Below, one piece after another: positions 9,767 through 19,148 of a DNA stretch of 64,000 nt. The notes below the pieces were generated by a model that saw only the letters and a list, made by a program, of their open reading frames with translations, searched no databases and was not told the DNA's origin. Position 1 is the stretch's first letter, and each line of letters begins with the position of its first letter. This DNA is from Qipengyuania seohaensis (lineage in GTDB: Bacteria > Pseudomonadota > Alphaproteobacteria > Sphingomonadales > Sphingomonadaceae). The stretch is from contig NZ_CP024920.1 of the NCBI RefSeq assembly GCF_002795865.1, positions 2,763,001 to 2,827,000 of the forward strand, read 5' to 3'. A program made the position numbers and the translations under genes.

Positions 9767-10240
9767 TCAGACCAGCTCGCGAAAAGCCTCGACGACGGCG
9801 CGGTAGACGCGCTTCTTGAACGGCACGATCAGTTCGGGAAGGTGCTCGGGTTCGGCCCATTTCCAATCGCAGAATTCGGCCGGGTCATGCGCGTTGAGGT
9901 CGATGTCCTCGTCGCTGCCGGAGAAACGGGCGAGGAACCAGACCTGCTCCTGACCGCGGTATTTTCCGCCCCATAGCTTGCCGATCAGTTCTTCGGGCAG
10001 GTCGTAGCGGACGGATTCGGCCATGCGGTCGATGATGGAGACGTGTTCGGGCCGTGCGCCGGTTTCTTCCGCCAGTTCGCGCAGTGCGGCCTGGTCGAGG
10101 TCTTCGCCCTCGTCGACACCGCCCTGGGGCATCTGCCACCAGTCGCCTTCCTTGTTGTCGATCCGGCGACCGACGAACACGCGCCCGTCGCCATTGACCA
10201 GCATCACCCCGACGCAGGGGCGGTAACCCAGTTCACTCAC
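9767..10240 (-). CDS. rppH: RNA pyrophosphohydrolase (Nudix)
   Basis: A 157-residue Nudix hydrolase that removes pyrophosphate from the 5' end of mRNA and so starts RNA decay. The Nudix box is visible as GGVDEGEDLDQAALREL followed by AEETGA, with the REUxEE core. Other RppH-like features are YRPCVGVML at the N-terminus and WWQMPQGG before the box. Length is close to E. coli RppH (176). It starts with GTG and overlaps the stop of the upstream esterase gene by 4 nt. Confidence 0.92.
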   Translation of the reverse strand: MSELGYRPCVGVMLVNGDGRVFVGRRIDNKEGDWWQMPQGGVDEGEDLDQAALRELAEETGARPEHVSIIDRMAESVRYDLPEELIGKLWGGKYRGQEQVWFLARFSGSDEDIDLNAHDPAEFCDWKWAEPEHLPELIVPFKKRVYRAVVEAFRELV

Positions 10241-11187
10241 CTGTAACGCTCCACCATAAGCTTGATCGCATCCAGAAAGGCATCGAGATCCTTCTGCCCG
10301 CTCGGTATCGCTTTTCTCAGCGTGGTAAAGCCGTGAATGATCCCGGGGAACTCGAGATAGATGACCTCCGTGCCCTGCTGGATCAGGTGCGAGGCATATT
10401 CGCGGCCTGAATCGCGCAATGGATCGAGCCCTGCGGTGCAGACCACGGTAGGCGGGGTATTGCTGCAGTCGCCGACCATCGGCGTGTTGCGCGGATCCTT
10501 GGGGTCGCCGCCATATTGCTCGGTAAACCAGGCCATTGCCGCACCGGTGAGAAGGAAACCTTCGGCGAAGTCCTTGAGGCTGCGATGCTGCGACACATCG
10601 CTCGCCACCGGATAGATCGGGGCCTGGACGATCACCGGCACGTCGGCAGGTTCGTTCACGAGCTGGTTGGTGGTGACGATGGTGAGATTGCCGCCCGCAC
10701 TGTCACCCGTGATGACGAGCCCGGTGATCTCGCGGCCCAGTGCCTCGGGCGAAGATGCCACCCAGCGCGCCGCGGCTTCGCAATCGTCGGGCGCGGCGGG
10801 GAAGGGGTGTTCGGGGGCAAGGCGATATTCGACCGACACCACCGGCAGGTCGAGCTGGTGGGCGATTTCGGTGCAGAGCGAATCGTAAACCTCGATATCG
10901 CCAATCACGAAGCCGCCGCCATGGATGAAGAGCACACAGGGACCTGCTTCGCGCGTATCCTTGGCGTCATAGAAGCGCAGCGGGATATCGCCTGCGGGGC
11001 CGGGGCAGGTGAGGTCCTTCTTGACCGCCAGTTCGCGGGCCGGGGCTTCTGCCAGCTGGCCCATGGTCTTCATCTGCACGCGGCCCTCGACCGCGCCCAC
11101 TTCCTCCACGCCCTTGCCGCCGATCTGCTCCAGCATGTCCAGGAAGCCGCGTACGTCGTCGCGCACAAAATGTTCTGTATCGGCCAT
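10237..11187 (-). CDS. alpha/beta hydrolase, HSL (acetyl-hydrolase) family
   Basis: A 316-residue carboxylesterase-type enzyme of the hormone-sensitive-lipase family. It shows the oxyanion motif HGGGFVIGD, the nucleophile motif GDSAGGN, an Asp in AGLDPLRD and the catalytic His in IHGF. Such enzymes cleave short-chain esters; the natural substrate is unknown. The ATG at 11187 has GAGGAGAG upstream. The frame stays open well beyond it, but the upstream part has no family similarity. The gene is the first of a two-gene unit with rppH. Confidence 0.87.
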   Translation of the reverse strand: MADTEHFVRDDVRGFLDMLEQIGGKGVEEVGAVEGRVQMKTMGQLAEAPARELAVKKDLTCPGPAGDIPLRFYDAKDTREAGPCVLFIHGGGFVIGDIEVYDSLCTEIAHQLDLPVVSVEYRLAPEHPFPAAPDDCEAAARWVASSPEALGREITGLVITGDSAGGNLTIVTTNQLVNEPADVPVIVQAPIYPVASDVSQHRSLKDFAEGFLLTGAAMAWFTEQYGGDPKDPRNTPMVGDCSNTPPTVVCTAGLDPLRDSGREYASHLIQQGTEVIYLEFPGIIHGFTTLRKAIPSGQKDLDAFLDAIKLMVERYR

Positions 11188-11289
11188 GGCGTCTCTCTCC
11201 TCTTTCGTTGCGAAAAGAGACTTAGCGTGTCGGCTACGCTTTTCCACTGCGCTTTTTGCGGCTAGCAGAGAAACTTCATTGCGAGAGGA

Positions 11290-11315
11290 GGGAGCGGGTC
11301 CTAGGTGGCGCTCCC
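11290..11315. other. small inverted repeat upstream of korA
   Basis: A perfect 7-bp inverted repeat (GGGAGCG at 11290-11296, CGCTCCC at 11309-11315) lies in the 175-bp divergent gap between the esterase gene and korA. It could be an operator or an RNA hairpin. No T-run follows. Confidence 0.3.
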
Positions 11316-11362
11316 ATTGACAATGCGCCGTGAAACTCGGTGCGCGACAAGGAATTGACCGG

Positions 11363-13300
11363 ATGGCAACAGCCGCCCCGAGCGACGCCGACCGGCCGCA
11401 TAGCGGCCTTCCCGCAAGCCCCGAAGCCGTGGTTGTGCGCTTCGCCGGAGATTCCGGCGACGGCATGCAGCTGACCGGCGGGCAGTTCACGCTCTCCACC
11501 GCACTGGCGGGTAACGATCTGGCGACTTTCCCCGATTTCCCGGCGGAAATTCGCGCGCCGCAGGGTACGCTGTTCGGTGTTTCGGCTTTCCAGATCAATT
11601 TCGGCAGCCGTGAGATCAACACGGCAGGCGATGCGCCCGATGTGCTGGTGGCGATGAACCCGGCTGCGCTGAAGGTGAATATTGCCGCCTTGAAGCCGGG
11701 CGGACTGATCATCGCCGACACGGGCGCCTTCACGAAGCGCAATCTCGACAAGGCGCATTACGACGCCAACCCGCTCGAAGACGGCAGCCTTGCCAAGTTC
11801 GACGTGCTGGCCTTCGACATTTCCGAGAAGACGATCGAGGCGGTGAGGCCCTTCGGCCTCGGCAATAAGGATGCGCTGCGGTCCAAGAACATGTGGACGC
11901 TGGGCCTTGCGCTGTGGATGTTTGACCGTCCGCGCGATCCGATCCATGACTGGCTGAAGGCGAAGTTCAAGTCGAAGCCCGACATTGCCGATGCCAATAT
12001 CGCCGCGCTCGATGCGGGCCATGCCTATGGTGAGACGGCGGAACTCGCTGGTCCGCTCAAGCAGGTGCATATCGATCCGACGCCAAGCGCACCGGGCCTC
12101 TATCGCACCGTCACCGGCGCGGAAGCCGTCAGCCTCGGCCTCGTGGCAGGTGCTCAGCTGGCCGAGCTGCCGATGTTCTTCGGCGGCTATCCGATCACGC
12201 CTGCTTCTGCGATCCTCCACCACCTCGCGCGGCTCAAGGAATTCGGTGTCACGACCTTCCAGGCGGAAGACGAGATCGCCGCAATCTGCGCCGCCATCGG
12301 TGCGAGCTATGCCGGCCAGCTCGGCGTGACCTCGTCCTCCGGTCCGGGCATTGCGCTGAAGACCGAAGCCATCGGCCTCGGCATCATGACCGAGCTTCCT
12401 CTGGTGATCGTGAACTCGCAACGCGGCGGCCCGTCGACCGGCCTGCCGACCAAGACCGAACAGAGCGATCTCTATCAGGCCGTCTATGGCCGCAATGGCG
12501 ATGCACCCATGCCGGTGATTGCGGCCCGCAGCCCCTCCGACGCTTTCGAAGTCGCTATCGAGGCCTGCCGCATCGCGACCCAGTATATGACGCCCGTCAT
12601 GCTGCTGACCGACGGCTACATCGCCAATGCGGCCGAGCCGTGGAAGGTGCCCAACCCGGCCGATTTCGAGCCGTTCCCCGCCCAGTTCCTGACCGAACCG
12701 CGCGGAGAGGAACTGCTGCCCTACAAGCGCGACGAAAAAGGCGCGCGTCCGTGGATCAAGCCCGGCACGCCCGGCATGATGCATCGCATCGGCGGCATCG
12801 AGAAGCACGAGCTGACCGGTAACATCGATTACTCGCCCGACAACCACCAGCGCATGACCGACCTGCGCAAGGCCAAGGTCGACAATATCGCCGTGCCCGA
12901 CCAGGACGTCTGCCTCGGCGAGACGTCCGGCAAGCTAGCCGTGGTGGGCTGGGGCTCGACCTATGGCCCGATCCATCGCGCTGTCGACAATTGCCGCGCA
13001 AACGGCATGGATGTGAGCCACATCCACGTGCGCCACATCTGGCCGATGCCCAAGAACCTCGGCGACCTGCTGCGCGGATTCGACCACGTGCTGGTGCCAG
13101 AAATGAACACCGGCCAGTTCAAGACCGTGCTGCGCGACCAGTTCCTCGTCGATGCCCAGCCGCTCACCAAGACCAGCGGCCAGCCGTTCCAGATAGCAGA
13201 GCTCGAACGCGAGATCGGCAAGTTCTTCGACCGCGTCGAAGGCAACGAGGGTGGTCAGGTCCCGGCCAACGACCAGCAGCTTCCGAGTACGGAAAGCTGA
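11363..13300 (+). CDS. korA: 2-oxoglutarate:ferredoxin oxidoreductase, fused gamma-alpha subunit
   Basis: A 645-residue subunit of a two-subunit 2-oxoacid:acceptor oxidoreductase, which converts 2-oxoglutarate and CoA to succinyl-CoA and passes electrons to ferredoxin. The N-terminal gamma domain (about residues 20-215, with RFAGDSGDGMQLTGGQF) is fused to the alpha domain (from about 235, with GGYPITPAS and SGPG). This fused layout is typical of the oxygen-tolerant KorAB type. The ATG at 11363 has AAGGA about 9 nt upstream. A small membrane protein gene separates it from korB. The 2-oxoglutarate preference is assigned by family and could be another 2-oxoacid. Confidence 0.88.
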   Translation: MATAAPSDADRPHSGLPASPEAVVVRFAGDSGDGMQLTGGQFTLSTALAGNDLATFPDFPAEIRAPQGTLFGVSAFQINFGSREINTAGDAPDVLVAMNPAALKVNIAALKPGGLIIADTGAFTKRNLDKAHYDANPLEDGSLAKFDVLAFDISEKTIEAVRPFGLGNKDALRSKNMWTLGLALWMFDRPRDPIHDWLKAKFKSKPDIADANIAALDAGHAYGETAELAGPLKQVHIDPTPSAPGLYRTVTGAEAVSLGLVAGAQLAELPMFFGGYPITPASAILHHLARLKEFGVTTFQAEDEIAAICAAIGASYAGQLGVTSSSGPGIALKTEAIGLGIMTELPLVIVNSQRGGPSTGLPTKTEQSDLYQAVYGRNGDAPMPVIAARSPSDAFEVAIEACRIATQYMTPVMLLTDGYIANAAEPWKVPNPADFEPFPAQFLTEPRGEELLPYKRDEKGARPWIKPGTPGMMHRIGGIEKHELTGNIDYSPDNHQRMTDLRKAKVDNIAVPDQDVCLGETSGKLAVVGWGSTYGPIHRAVDNCRANGMDVSHIHVRHIWPMPKNLGDLLRGFDHVLVPEMNTGQFKTVLRDQFLVDAQPLTKTSGQPFQIAELEREIGKFFDRVEGNEGGQVPANDQQLPSTES

Positions 13301-13303
13301 CCT

Positions 13304-13696
13304 ATGCTGGCTGGAAGGAACGAGCGTCTGACATTGATACTTGCCATAGCCTGGCTGGCAGTTGGCATCGGGATCGCCGAAATCGTCATCGACGATGAGC
13401 TGCCGAGAAGCTGGGTTTTCGTGCTGGGGGCGGCAATCATCCTTGGGTTCAGAATGATCCTCGGTTCGCCACTGAAACCATCGCGACGAGACGGATATCA
13501 ATTCGATTTTGACAAGACCCTTGCAGGGCGAATGATCTTCGGGTTCGCCTTGGCACTCTCCGCTGGCTACCTGTTCTGGCAATCCGAAACGATGGATCCG
13601 TTCTTGCTGGGGATGTTAGCCGCGTTTCTCGCTACCGAAGTCCTCCTGATTGTCCGAACCTTTGTCACTGGAAAACCTGATGAACGCACCCGTTAA
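13304..13696 (+). CDS. small multi-span membrane protein between korA and korB
   Basis: A 130-residue protein I do not recognise. Four hydrophobic segments are visible (about residues 8-27, 37-53, 72-89 and 96-115), with a charged loop SPLKPSRRDGYQFDFDK in the middle. It starts 3 nt after the korA stop, has GGAAAG upstream, and overlaps the korB start by 17 nt. So it is placed for co-translation with the two enzyme subunits. Its third-position GC looks lower than in its neighbours by eye, which may mean later insertion. A membrane role linked to KorAB is possible but unproven. Confidence 0.72.
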   Translation: MLAGRNERLTLILAIAWLAVGIGIAEIVIDDELPRSWVFVLGAAIILGFRMILGSPLKPSRRDGYQFDFDKTLAGRMIFGFALALSAGYLFWQSETMDPFLLGMLAAFLATEVLLIVRTFVTGKPDERTR

Positions 13697-14714
13697 AATC
13701 GAGACAACGCTCAAGGACTGGGAAACCGACCAGGAGGTTCGCTGGTGTCCGGGGTGCGGCGACTATGCCATTCTGAAGGCCGTGCAGCGCACGCTCCCGC
13801 AGCTTGGGGCAGACCCGGCGAACACGGTGTTCATTTCGGGCATCGGCTGTTCGAGCCGCTTTCCCTATTACATCGAGAGCTACGGCTTCCACACGATCCA
13901 CGGTCGCGCGCCTGCTTTCGCCACGGGTGCAAAGCTTGCCAATCCGGACCTCGACGTGTGGCTGGTGACGGGTGACGGCGATGGCCTGTCCATCGGCGGC
14001 AACCACTTGATGCATGTCCTGCGCCGCAATGTGAACATGCAGATCATGCTGTTCAACAACGAGATTTACGGTCTCACCAAGGGGCAGGCCTCGCCGACCA
14101 GCCGTGAAGGCACCAAGTCGCCTTCCACCCCGATCGGCAGCTACGACCATCCGGCTCGCCCGGCGGCCTTCGCCCTCGGCAGCGGTGCGCGCTTCATCGG
14201 GCGCGGGTTCGACGTGTCGAAGCACCTGCCCGATGTGCTCAAGGCTGCCCATGCCCACAAGGGCGCGGCCTTCATCGAGATTTTCCAGAACTGCATCGTC
14301 TACAACAAGGACGTCTTCAACGATTTCGCGGCGCCCAAGGGTGCGGAAGATCGCCAGCTATGGCTGGAAGAGGGCAAGCCGATGCTGTTCGCCGGCGACA
14401 CCAAGGGCATCGCGCTCAATCGCGAGACGCTGAACCTCGAGGTCGTCGACGTGACGGATGGCGATTGGGAAGCGGCGGGCGTGATCGTCCACGACGTCAC
14501 CAACCGCTCTGTCGCGCATATGCTGATCGAAATGCCCTTCGGCCCGTTCCCGATGGCGCTCGGCGTCCTTTACGACGACCCGCGCCCGACCTTCGAAGAC
14601 GCGGTGATCGAAGAACGCAAGCGGGCGAGCGAAGGCAAGGAAGCCAATCTCGCCAAGCTGCTCGGCAAGGGACAGACCTGGACCGTCAGCGGAACGGCGC
14701 AGGACCCGATCTAA
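13680..14714 (+). CDS. korB: 2-oxoglutarate:ferredoxin oxidoreductase, beta subunit
   Basis: A 344-residue subunit that binds thiamine diphosphate and one Fe-S cluster. It shows CPGCGDYA near residue 22, a third cysteine in GIGCSSR, and the TPP-magnesium motif GDGDGLSIGGN followed by FNNEIYGLTKGQASPTS. It works with KorA. The ATG at 13680 is chosen because GGAAAA lies just upstream; a TTG at 13650 lies deeper in the preceding gene. The stop overlaps the stop of the convergent PAP2 gene. Confidence 0.92.
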   Translation: MNAPVKIETTLKDWETDQEVRWCPGCGDYAILKAVQRTLPQLGADPANTVFISGIGCSSRFPYYIESYGFHTIHGRAPAFATGAKLANPDLDVWLVTGDGDGLSIGGNHLMHVLRRNVNMQIMLFNNEIYGLTKGQASPTSREGTKSPSTPIGSYDHPARPAAFALGSGARFIGRGFDVSKHLPDVLKAAHAHKGAAFIEIFQNCIVYNKDVFNDFAAPKGAEDRQLWLEEGKPMLFAGDTKGIALNRETLNLEVVDVTDGDWEAAGVIVHDVTNRSVAHMLIEMPFGPFPMALGVLYDDPRPTFEDAVIEERKRASEGKEANLAKLLGKGQTWTVSGTAQDPI

Positions 14715-15463
14715 AGCTGCGGTTCTTCGCCTTTCGTTTTCTCGCTGGGCTGTTCGATCTGGTGCCGTTTCTGAAGGGTGATGGCGATCATTCCCATGAG
14801 CAGCGCCCATGCAAGGCCGACAAGCCAGCCCGCCAGCACGTCGGTCGGCCAGTGAACGCCCAGGTACAGGCGTGAAAAGCCGATCGAGAGCGTGGCAAGT
14901 GTCGCCAGGCCAACGATGAAACTGCGTGTGCGCGCATCCTCGTAGCTGCGCGCAATCAGCACCGCCAGCGTCAGGTAGATGATCGCGCTGTTCATCGCAT
15001 GGCCACTGGGAAAGCTTCCCGAGCTAACTTCGGCAAGGCGCGGGACGATATCGGGCCGCGCTCGCGAGAACAGCGACTTCAGGATGCCGCTGAGGATAGC
15101 GCCGCCGCCAACGGCTGCCGCCACCAGTAGCGTCTGGCGATAGCGCTTGCGTAGGAGGAGGAACCCCAGCGCCATCAGCGTGACGAGCGTCAGGATCGTC
15201 TCGCTTCCCATGGCGGTGATGTCCACCATGGCGGTCTGGATGAAATGCGGCCCGATCGGAGTTGCGAGGTCATCCGAATGACGGAGAGCCAGAAGAAAAT
15301 TCTTGTCGAAGGCACCGAAGTCGCCCTCCAGCATTTCGCCCGCGAGCGCACCGAAGGTGATCGCGAGGCCAATCGCGACAACAAATCCGAGAAGCAGCCG
15401 GTATTCGTCCTGGATTTTCTGCCAAAGGCCTTGCGCGATGCGCAGCAATTGCGGAGTGGTCAT
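14711..15463 (-). CDS. PAP2 family membrane phosphatase
   Basis: A 250-residue membrane enzyme of the phosphatidic acid phosphatase type 2 / undecaprenyl-diphosphatase superfamily. The three signature motifs are present: KSLFSRARP, PSGH and SRLYLGVHWPTD. Six membrane spans can be drawn. It would release phosphate from a lipid phosphate or diphosphate on the outer face of the inner membrane; substrate unknown. An in-frame GTG at 15478 would add 5 residues, and neither start has a good ribosome site. Confidence 0.85.
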   Translation of the reverse strand: MTTPQLLRIAQGLWQKIQDEYRLLLGFVVAIGLAITFGALAGEMLEGDFGAFDKNFLLALRHSDDLATPIGPHFIQTAMVDITAMGSETILTLVTLMALGFLLLRKRYRQTLLVAAAVGGGAILSGILKSLFSRARPDIVPRLAEVSSGSFPSGHAMNSAIIYLTLAVLIARSYEDARTRSFIVGLATLATLSIGFSRLYLGVHWPTDVLAGWLVGLAWALLMGMIAITLQKRHQIEQPSEKTKGEEPQL

Positions 15464-15513
15464 AACAGCCCAACTCACGAACTAAGCTATCGGGTATCGG
15501 CGGGAGGAAATGC

Positions 15514-16458
15514 TTGGACAATCTGACACACAGCCTCGTCGGTGCGTTGATCGGACAGGCGGGGCTTAAAAAGAAGACCGGGCTCGCCATGCCCGCGCTG
15601 ATTATCGGCGCGAACCTGCCCGATGTGGATGCGGCGTGTTTCTTCTGGCTTGAGGGCGTGGAGCATCTCGGCTTCCGCCGAGGGATTACGCATGGTCCAC
15701 CTGCGCTAGTGTTGCTGCCGCTGATCCTCGCTGGCCTGCTCTATGGCTTCGACCGCTGGCAGGCGAGCCGCGGCAAGCGACCCGAGGACCGGTTGCCGGT
15801 CAGCTTCAAATGGCTGTTCCTGCTGAGCTTTATCGGCTGCCTGACCCACCCGGCGCTCGACTGGCTAAACGTCTATGGTATTCGCTTGCTTGAGCCGTTC
15901 AGCAGCCGGTGGTTTTACGGCGATACGCTGTTCATAATCGATATCTGGCTGTGGCTCTTGATGGGCTTTGCGACATGGTTCTCGCTGCGGCGCGAGAAGC
16001 GGGGCGGGGAGTGGAAGCGGCCCGCGCGCATCGCGCTTTCGCTCGCCGGCATCTATATCGCACTGCAAGGCTTCATCACGGGCAATGCGGAGCGCGGCGT
16101 CACTGGCAGCCCGACCGGCACCGAGATCGTGATCGCCAGCCCGCCACCCCTGTGGTCGTGGAAACGCGACATGATTACCGGGGGGAACGGCCTCTACACG
16201 CTTGGCGAGGACACCACCTTTCCCGGCGTGCCGCTCGACCGCTGCGATCTCGAGCGCGCTCGCGCTACGGATAGCCAGATCGACGCGTTCCTGTTCTGGG
16301 CGAGAACGCCCTATATCGTGCCGGAGGCAGACGGCACACTTTGGCTGAGAGATGCGCGTTTCTCCGACCCCCGCGCTACGGGTCGCTTCGAGGTTCAATT
16401 GCCATCCGACATTTGCGATGGGGTCAAGACGGAACTCTCGGGAGGGAAAAGCGGTTAG
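15514..16458 (+). CDS. DUF457 (YdjM-like) membrane-bound metal-dependent hydrolase
   Basis: A 314-residue protein with the DUF457 signature: MDNLTHSLVGALIG at the start, GANLPDVD, and RGITHGPP with conserved His and Asp residues likely to bind metal. About five membrane segments follow, then a C-terminal extracytoplasmic part from about residue 190. The start is a TTG with a strong GGAGG at 15503-15507, which decides it. Photolyase follows after 6 nt. Biochemical function of the family is not established. Confidence 0.82.
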   Translation: MDNLTHSLVGALIGQAGLKKKTGLAMPALIIGANLPDVDAACFFWLEGVEHLGFRRGITHGPPALVLLPLILAGLLYGFDRWQASRGKRPEDRLPVSFKWLFLLSFIGCLTHPALDWLNVYGIRLLEPFSSRWFYGDTLFIIDIWLWLLMGFATWFSLRREKRGGEWKRPARIALSLAGIYIALQGFITGNAERGVTGSPTGTEIVIASPPPLWSWKRDMITGGNGLYTLGEDTTFPGVPLDRCDLERARATDSQIDAFLFWARTPYIVPEADGTLWLRDARFSDPRATGRFEVQLPSDICDGVKTELSGGKSG

Positions 16459-16464
16459 GTCCGC

Positions 16465-17859
16465 ATGAGCTCTCCCCAAATCGTCTGGCTACGGCGCGAC
16501 CTGCGCATGGCGGACCAGCCCGCCCTCCATGCCGCCGCACAGGCAGGACCTGTCATCCCCGTCTTCGTCCTCGACCAGGACCGCGCGGGCGATCACGCCT
16601 ATGGCGGCGCCTCGCTGGTGTGGCTCCATTATTCGCTGGAAAGCCTCGGCAAGAGCTTCGGCAGCCGCCGCTCGAAAATTGTCCTGCGCAAGGGTGATGC
16701 ACCACAAATCCTCGCCTCCATTGCCGACGAGGTTGGGGCAAGCTGCATCCACGCCATGCGCCATTACGAGCCGTGGTGGAAGGAGGCGGAAGACGAGCTT
16801 CGCGACGCGCTTGGCGAAGATGGCAAGCTGTGCCTCTATGATGGCAATTACCTGCTGCCGCCCGGCTCGGTGACGACAGGCTCGGGCGATCCGTACAAGA
16901 TCTACACGCCCTTTTCGAAGGCGATGCTCGAAGTAATGCCCCCGCGCGACGTGCTGGGCGAGCCGGAAACGATCTCGTCACCTGATAGCTGGCCGGAGAG
17001 CGATGAGCTTTCCGATTGGGATCTGCTTCCGACAAAACCTGACTGGGCAGGGGGCATCCGCGATTTCTGGGACTTCGGCGAAGCCGCCGCACATGAACGG
17101 CTCGACTGGTGGACGGACGAGGTCGCGGACTATGACGAGGGCCGCAATCTGCCTTCGCAGGACATCACCTCGCGCCTTTCGCCGCACCTTCACTGGGGTG
17201 AAATCAGCCCCGCGCAGGTCTGGCACAAGCTCAAGGACAAGCGCAGCGACGGGTGGAAGACCTACGCCAAGGAGATCATCTGGCGCGATTACGCGCAGAA
17301 CGTGATCGATCAGTTCCCCGACTACCCTCGTGAGAGCTACCGCGATTACGACGAAAGGACCCTCTGGCGAAATCCCAATGCCGGCCACCTGATCGAGGAA
17401 GACCTCAAGTGCTGGCAGCGCGGCATGACCGGTTACCCCATCGTCGATGCCGGTATGCGCCAGCTGTGGCAGACGGGCTGGATGCACAACCGCGTGCGGA
17501 TGATCTGCGCCAGCTTTCTCGTAAAACACCTCCTGATCGACTGGCGCTTCGGCGAGAAGTGGTACTGGGACTGCCTGGTGGATGCCGATTACGGCAATAA
17601 CGGCGTCAACTGGCAATGGATCAGCGGCACCGGCGTCGACAGCAACATGTTCAGCCGGATCATGGCGCCGCTCACGCAAAGCGAGAAATTCGATGCCGCG
17701 GACTATATCCGGGAATACGTCCCGGAACTGGAAGGCCTGTCCGACGACAATATCCACGATCCGCCGGACGAAAAGCGCGGCGATTATCCGGTCAAGATGA
17801 TCGCGCATAAGGAAGCGCGCGAACGGGCCCTGGAAGCGTATAGGGCAAGCAAGTCTTAG
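16465..17859 (+). CDS. phrB: deoxyribodipyrimidine photolyase (class I CPD type)
   Basis: A 464-residue FAD enzyme that repairs UV-made cyclobutane pyrimidine dimers with light. The N-terminal antenna domain starts IVWLRRDLRMADQPAL. The FAD domain has the conserved GMTGYPIVDAGMRQL, WMHNRVRM and DADYGNNGVNWQW motifs. Length matches class I enzymes (about 470). It lies between a DUF457 gene and a cyclopropane synthase gene on the same strand. Confidence 0.94.
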   Translation: MSSPQIVWLRRDLRMADQPALHAAAQAGPVIPVFVLDQDRAGDHAYGGASLVWLHYSLESLGKSFGSRRSKIVLRKGDAPQILASIADEVGASCIHAMRHYEPWWKEAEDELRDALGEDGKLCLYDGNYLLPPGSVTTGSGDPYKIYTPFSKAMLEVMPPRDVLGEPETISSPDSWPESDELSDWDLLPTKPDWAGGIRDFWDFGEAAAHERLDWWTDEVADYDEGRNLPSQDITSRLSPHLHWGEISPAQVWHKLKDKRSDGWKTYAKEIIWRDYAQNVIDQFPDYPRESYRDYDERTLWRNPNAGHLIEEDLKCWQRGMTGYPIVDAGMRQLWQTGWMHNRVRMICASFLVKHLLIDWRFGEKWYWDCLVDADYGNNGVNWQWISGTGVDSNMFSRIMAPLTQSEKFDAADYIREYVPELEGLSDDNIHDPPDEKRGDYPVKMIAHKEARERALEAYRASKS

Positions 17860-17900
17860 CGGACTTGTCGCCCGCTTCGCTGCACGGCATAGCGGCGCCC

Positions 17901-19148
17901 ATGGACATGCCAATTAGCCAGCGCGGACGCGATCTGCTCGACGGGGCGAAACCCTTCGCCCGCAAGCCGGGGTTTCTCGCACGGCTAGTCGCTCCCGGCT
18001 TCGGCAAGATCCTCGATCGTATCGACGGAGCGATCGTCTCCGGTGAAATCCGCGCCAGCTTGCCCGACGGCACGAAGCGTGTCCTTGGTGGCCGCAAACC
18101 CGGCTTCGAGTGCGACGTCGAATTGCGCAGCTGGAATGCGCTGGTGCGCCTTGCGAGCAATGGCTCGGTGGGTTGGTATCAGGCATGGGAAGCGGGAGAA
18201 TGGTGGAGCCCCGATCCGGTGCCGCTGTTTGCCCTGTTCATGCAGCATGCGTCCCGCCTCGGCGACACGGCGCGGGCCAAGGGACCCTTTCGCCACGGGT
18301 TGAAACTGGCGCATCTGATCAATCGCAATACGCATGAGGGCGCGCAGAAGAACATCAGTGCGCACTACGATCTCGGCAATGATTTCTACGCCGCCTGGCT
18401 CGATCCCACTATGAGCTACTCCTCCGGCCTGGAAGTCGTTGAAAACGATCTCGAAGCCGGCCAGAGACGCAAGTGGGATGCCTTGGCGTCACGTCTCGGG
18501 GATCACGAGCGCCTGCTCGAGATCGGCTGCGGGTGGGGCGCCTTGGCCGATTTCTTTGCATCACGAGGCAGTGACGTCACGGCGATAAGCCTGTCAGACG
18601 AACAGCTGCAATGGGCGAGGCAACGCCACGATCCGGCGGTCGATTTTCGCAAGCAGGACTATCGCGACACCGCAGGCAGCTACGACGCCATCGTCAGTGT
18701 GGAGATGGTCGAAGCGCTTGGCCGGGAATACTGGCCCACCTTCATGGACTGCATCGCGCGCAACCTGAAACCGGGTGGACGCGCCGCAATCCAGTACATC
18801 TCCATGCGGGACGACCTGTTCGACGAGTACGCAAAGAGCGCGGATTTCATCCAGGCCTATATCTTCCCCGGCGGCTTGCTGATCAGGACCAGCGAATTTC
18901 GCAAGCTGGCGGAAGAGCGCGGCCTTGAGTGGCGTGACCAGGCCGATTTCGGGCTCGATTACGCGGAAACCCTGCGCATCTGGCGTGAGGCATTCGACCG
19001 CGCGGAACGCGAAGGCGAATTGCCGCGAGGTTTCGATGCGCGGTTCTGCAATCTGTGGCGCTACTACCTGATGTATTGCGAAGGCGGCTTCCGCGGGGGC
19101 GGCATAGATGTGCATCAGGTAACACTGGTGAATGAGGGAGAGAGATGA
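17901..19148 (+). CDS. cfa: cyclopropane-fatty-acyl-phospholipid synthase family methyltransferase
   Basis: A 415-residue SAM-dependent enzyme that would add a methylene bridge, or a methyl group, to unsaturated fatty acyl chains of membrane lipids. It has a 130-residue N-terminal lipid-binding region, the entry motif ISAHYDLGNDFY, SAM motif LLEIGCGWG, and the MVEALGREYW segment. The C-terminal part contains YIFPGG as in Cfa. ATG at 17901 or 17907 is plausible; neither has a strong ribosome site. It overlaps the next gene by 4 nt. Confidence 0.88.
   Translation: MDMPISQRGRDLLDGAKPFARKPGFLARLVAPGFGKILDRIDGAIVSGEIRASLPDGTKRVLGGRKPGFECDVELRSWNALVRLASNGSVGWYQAWEAGEWWSPDPVPLFALFMQHASRLGDTARAKGPFRHGLKLAHLINRNTHEGAQKNISAHYDLGNDFYAAWLDPTMSYSSGLEVVENDLEAGQRRKWDALASRLGDHERLLEIGCGWGALADFFASRGSDVTAISLSDEQLQWARQRHDPAVDFRKQDYRDTAGSYDAIVSVEMVEALGREYWPTFMDCIARNLKPGGRAAIQYISMRDDLFDEYAKSADFIQAYIFPGGLLIRTSEFRKLAEERGLEWRDQADFGLDYAETLRIWREAFDRAEREGELPRGFDARFCNLWRYYLMYCEGGFRGGGIDVHQVTLVNEGER

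Noticed and set aside
11188-11751. Upstream extension of the esterase gene frame
   Set aside because: The extra 188 codons run antisense into korA, lack similarity to hydrolases, and a strong ribosome site precedes the ATG at 11187.
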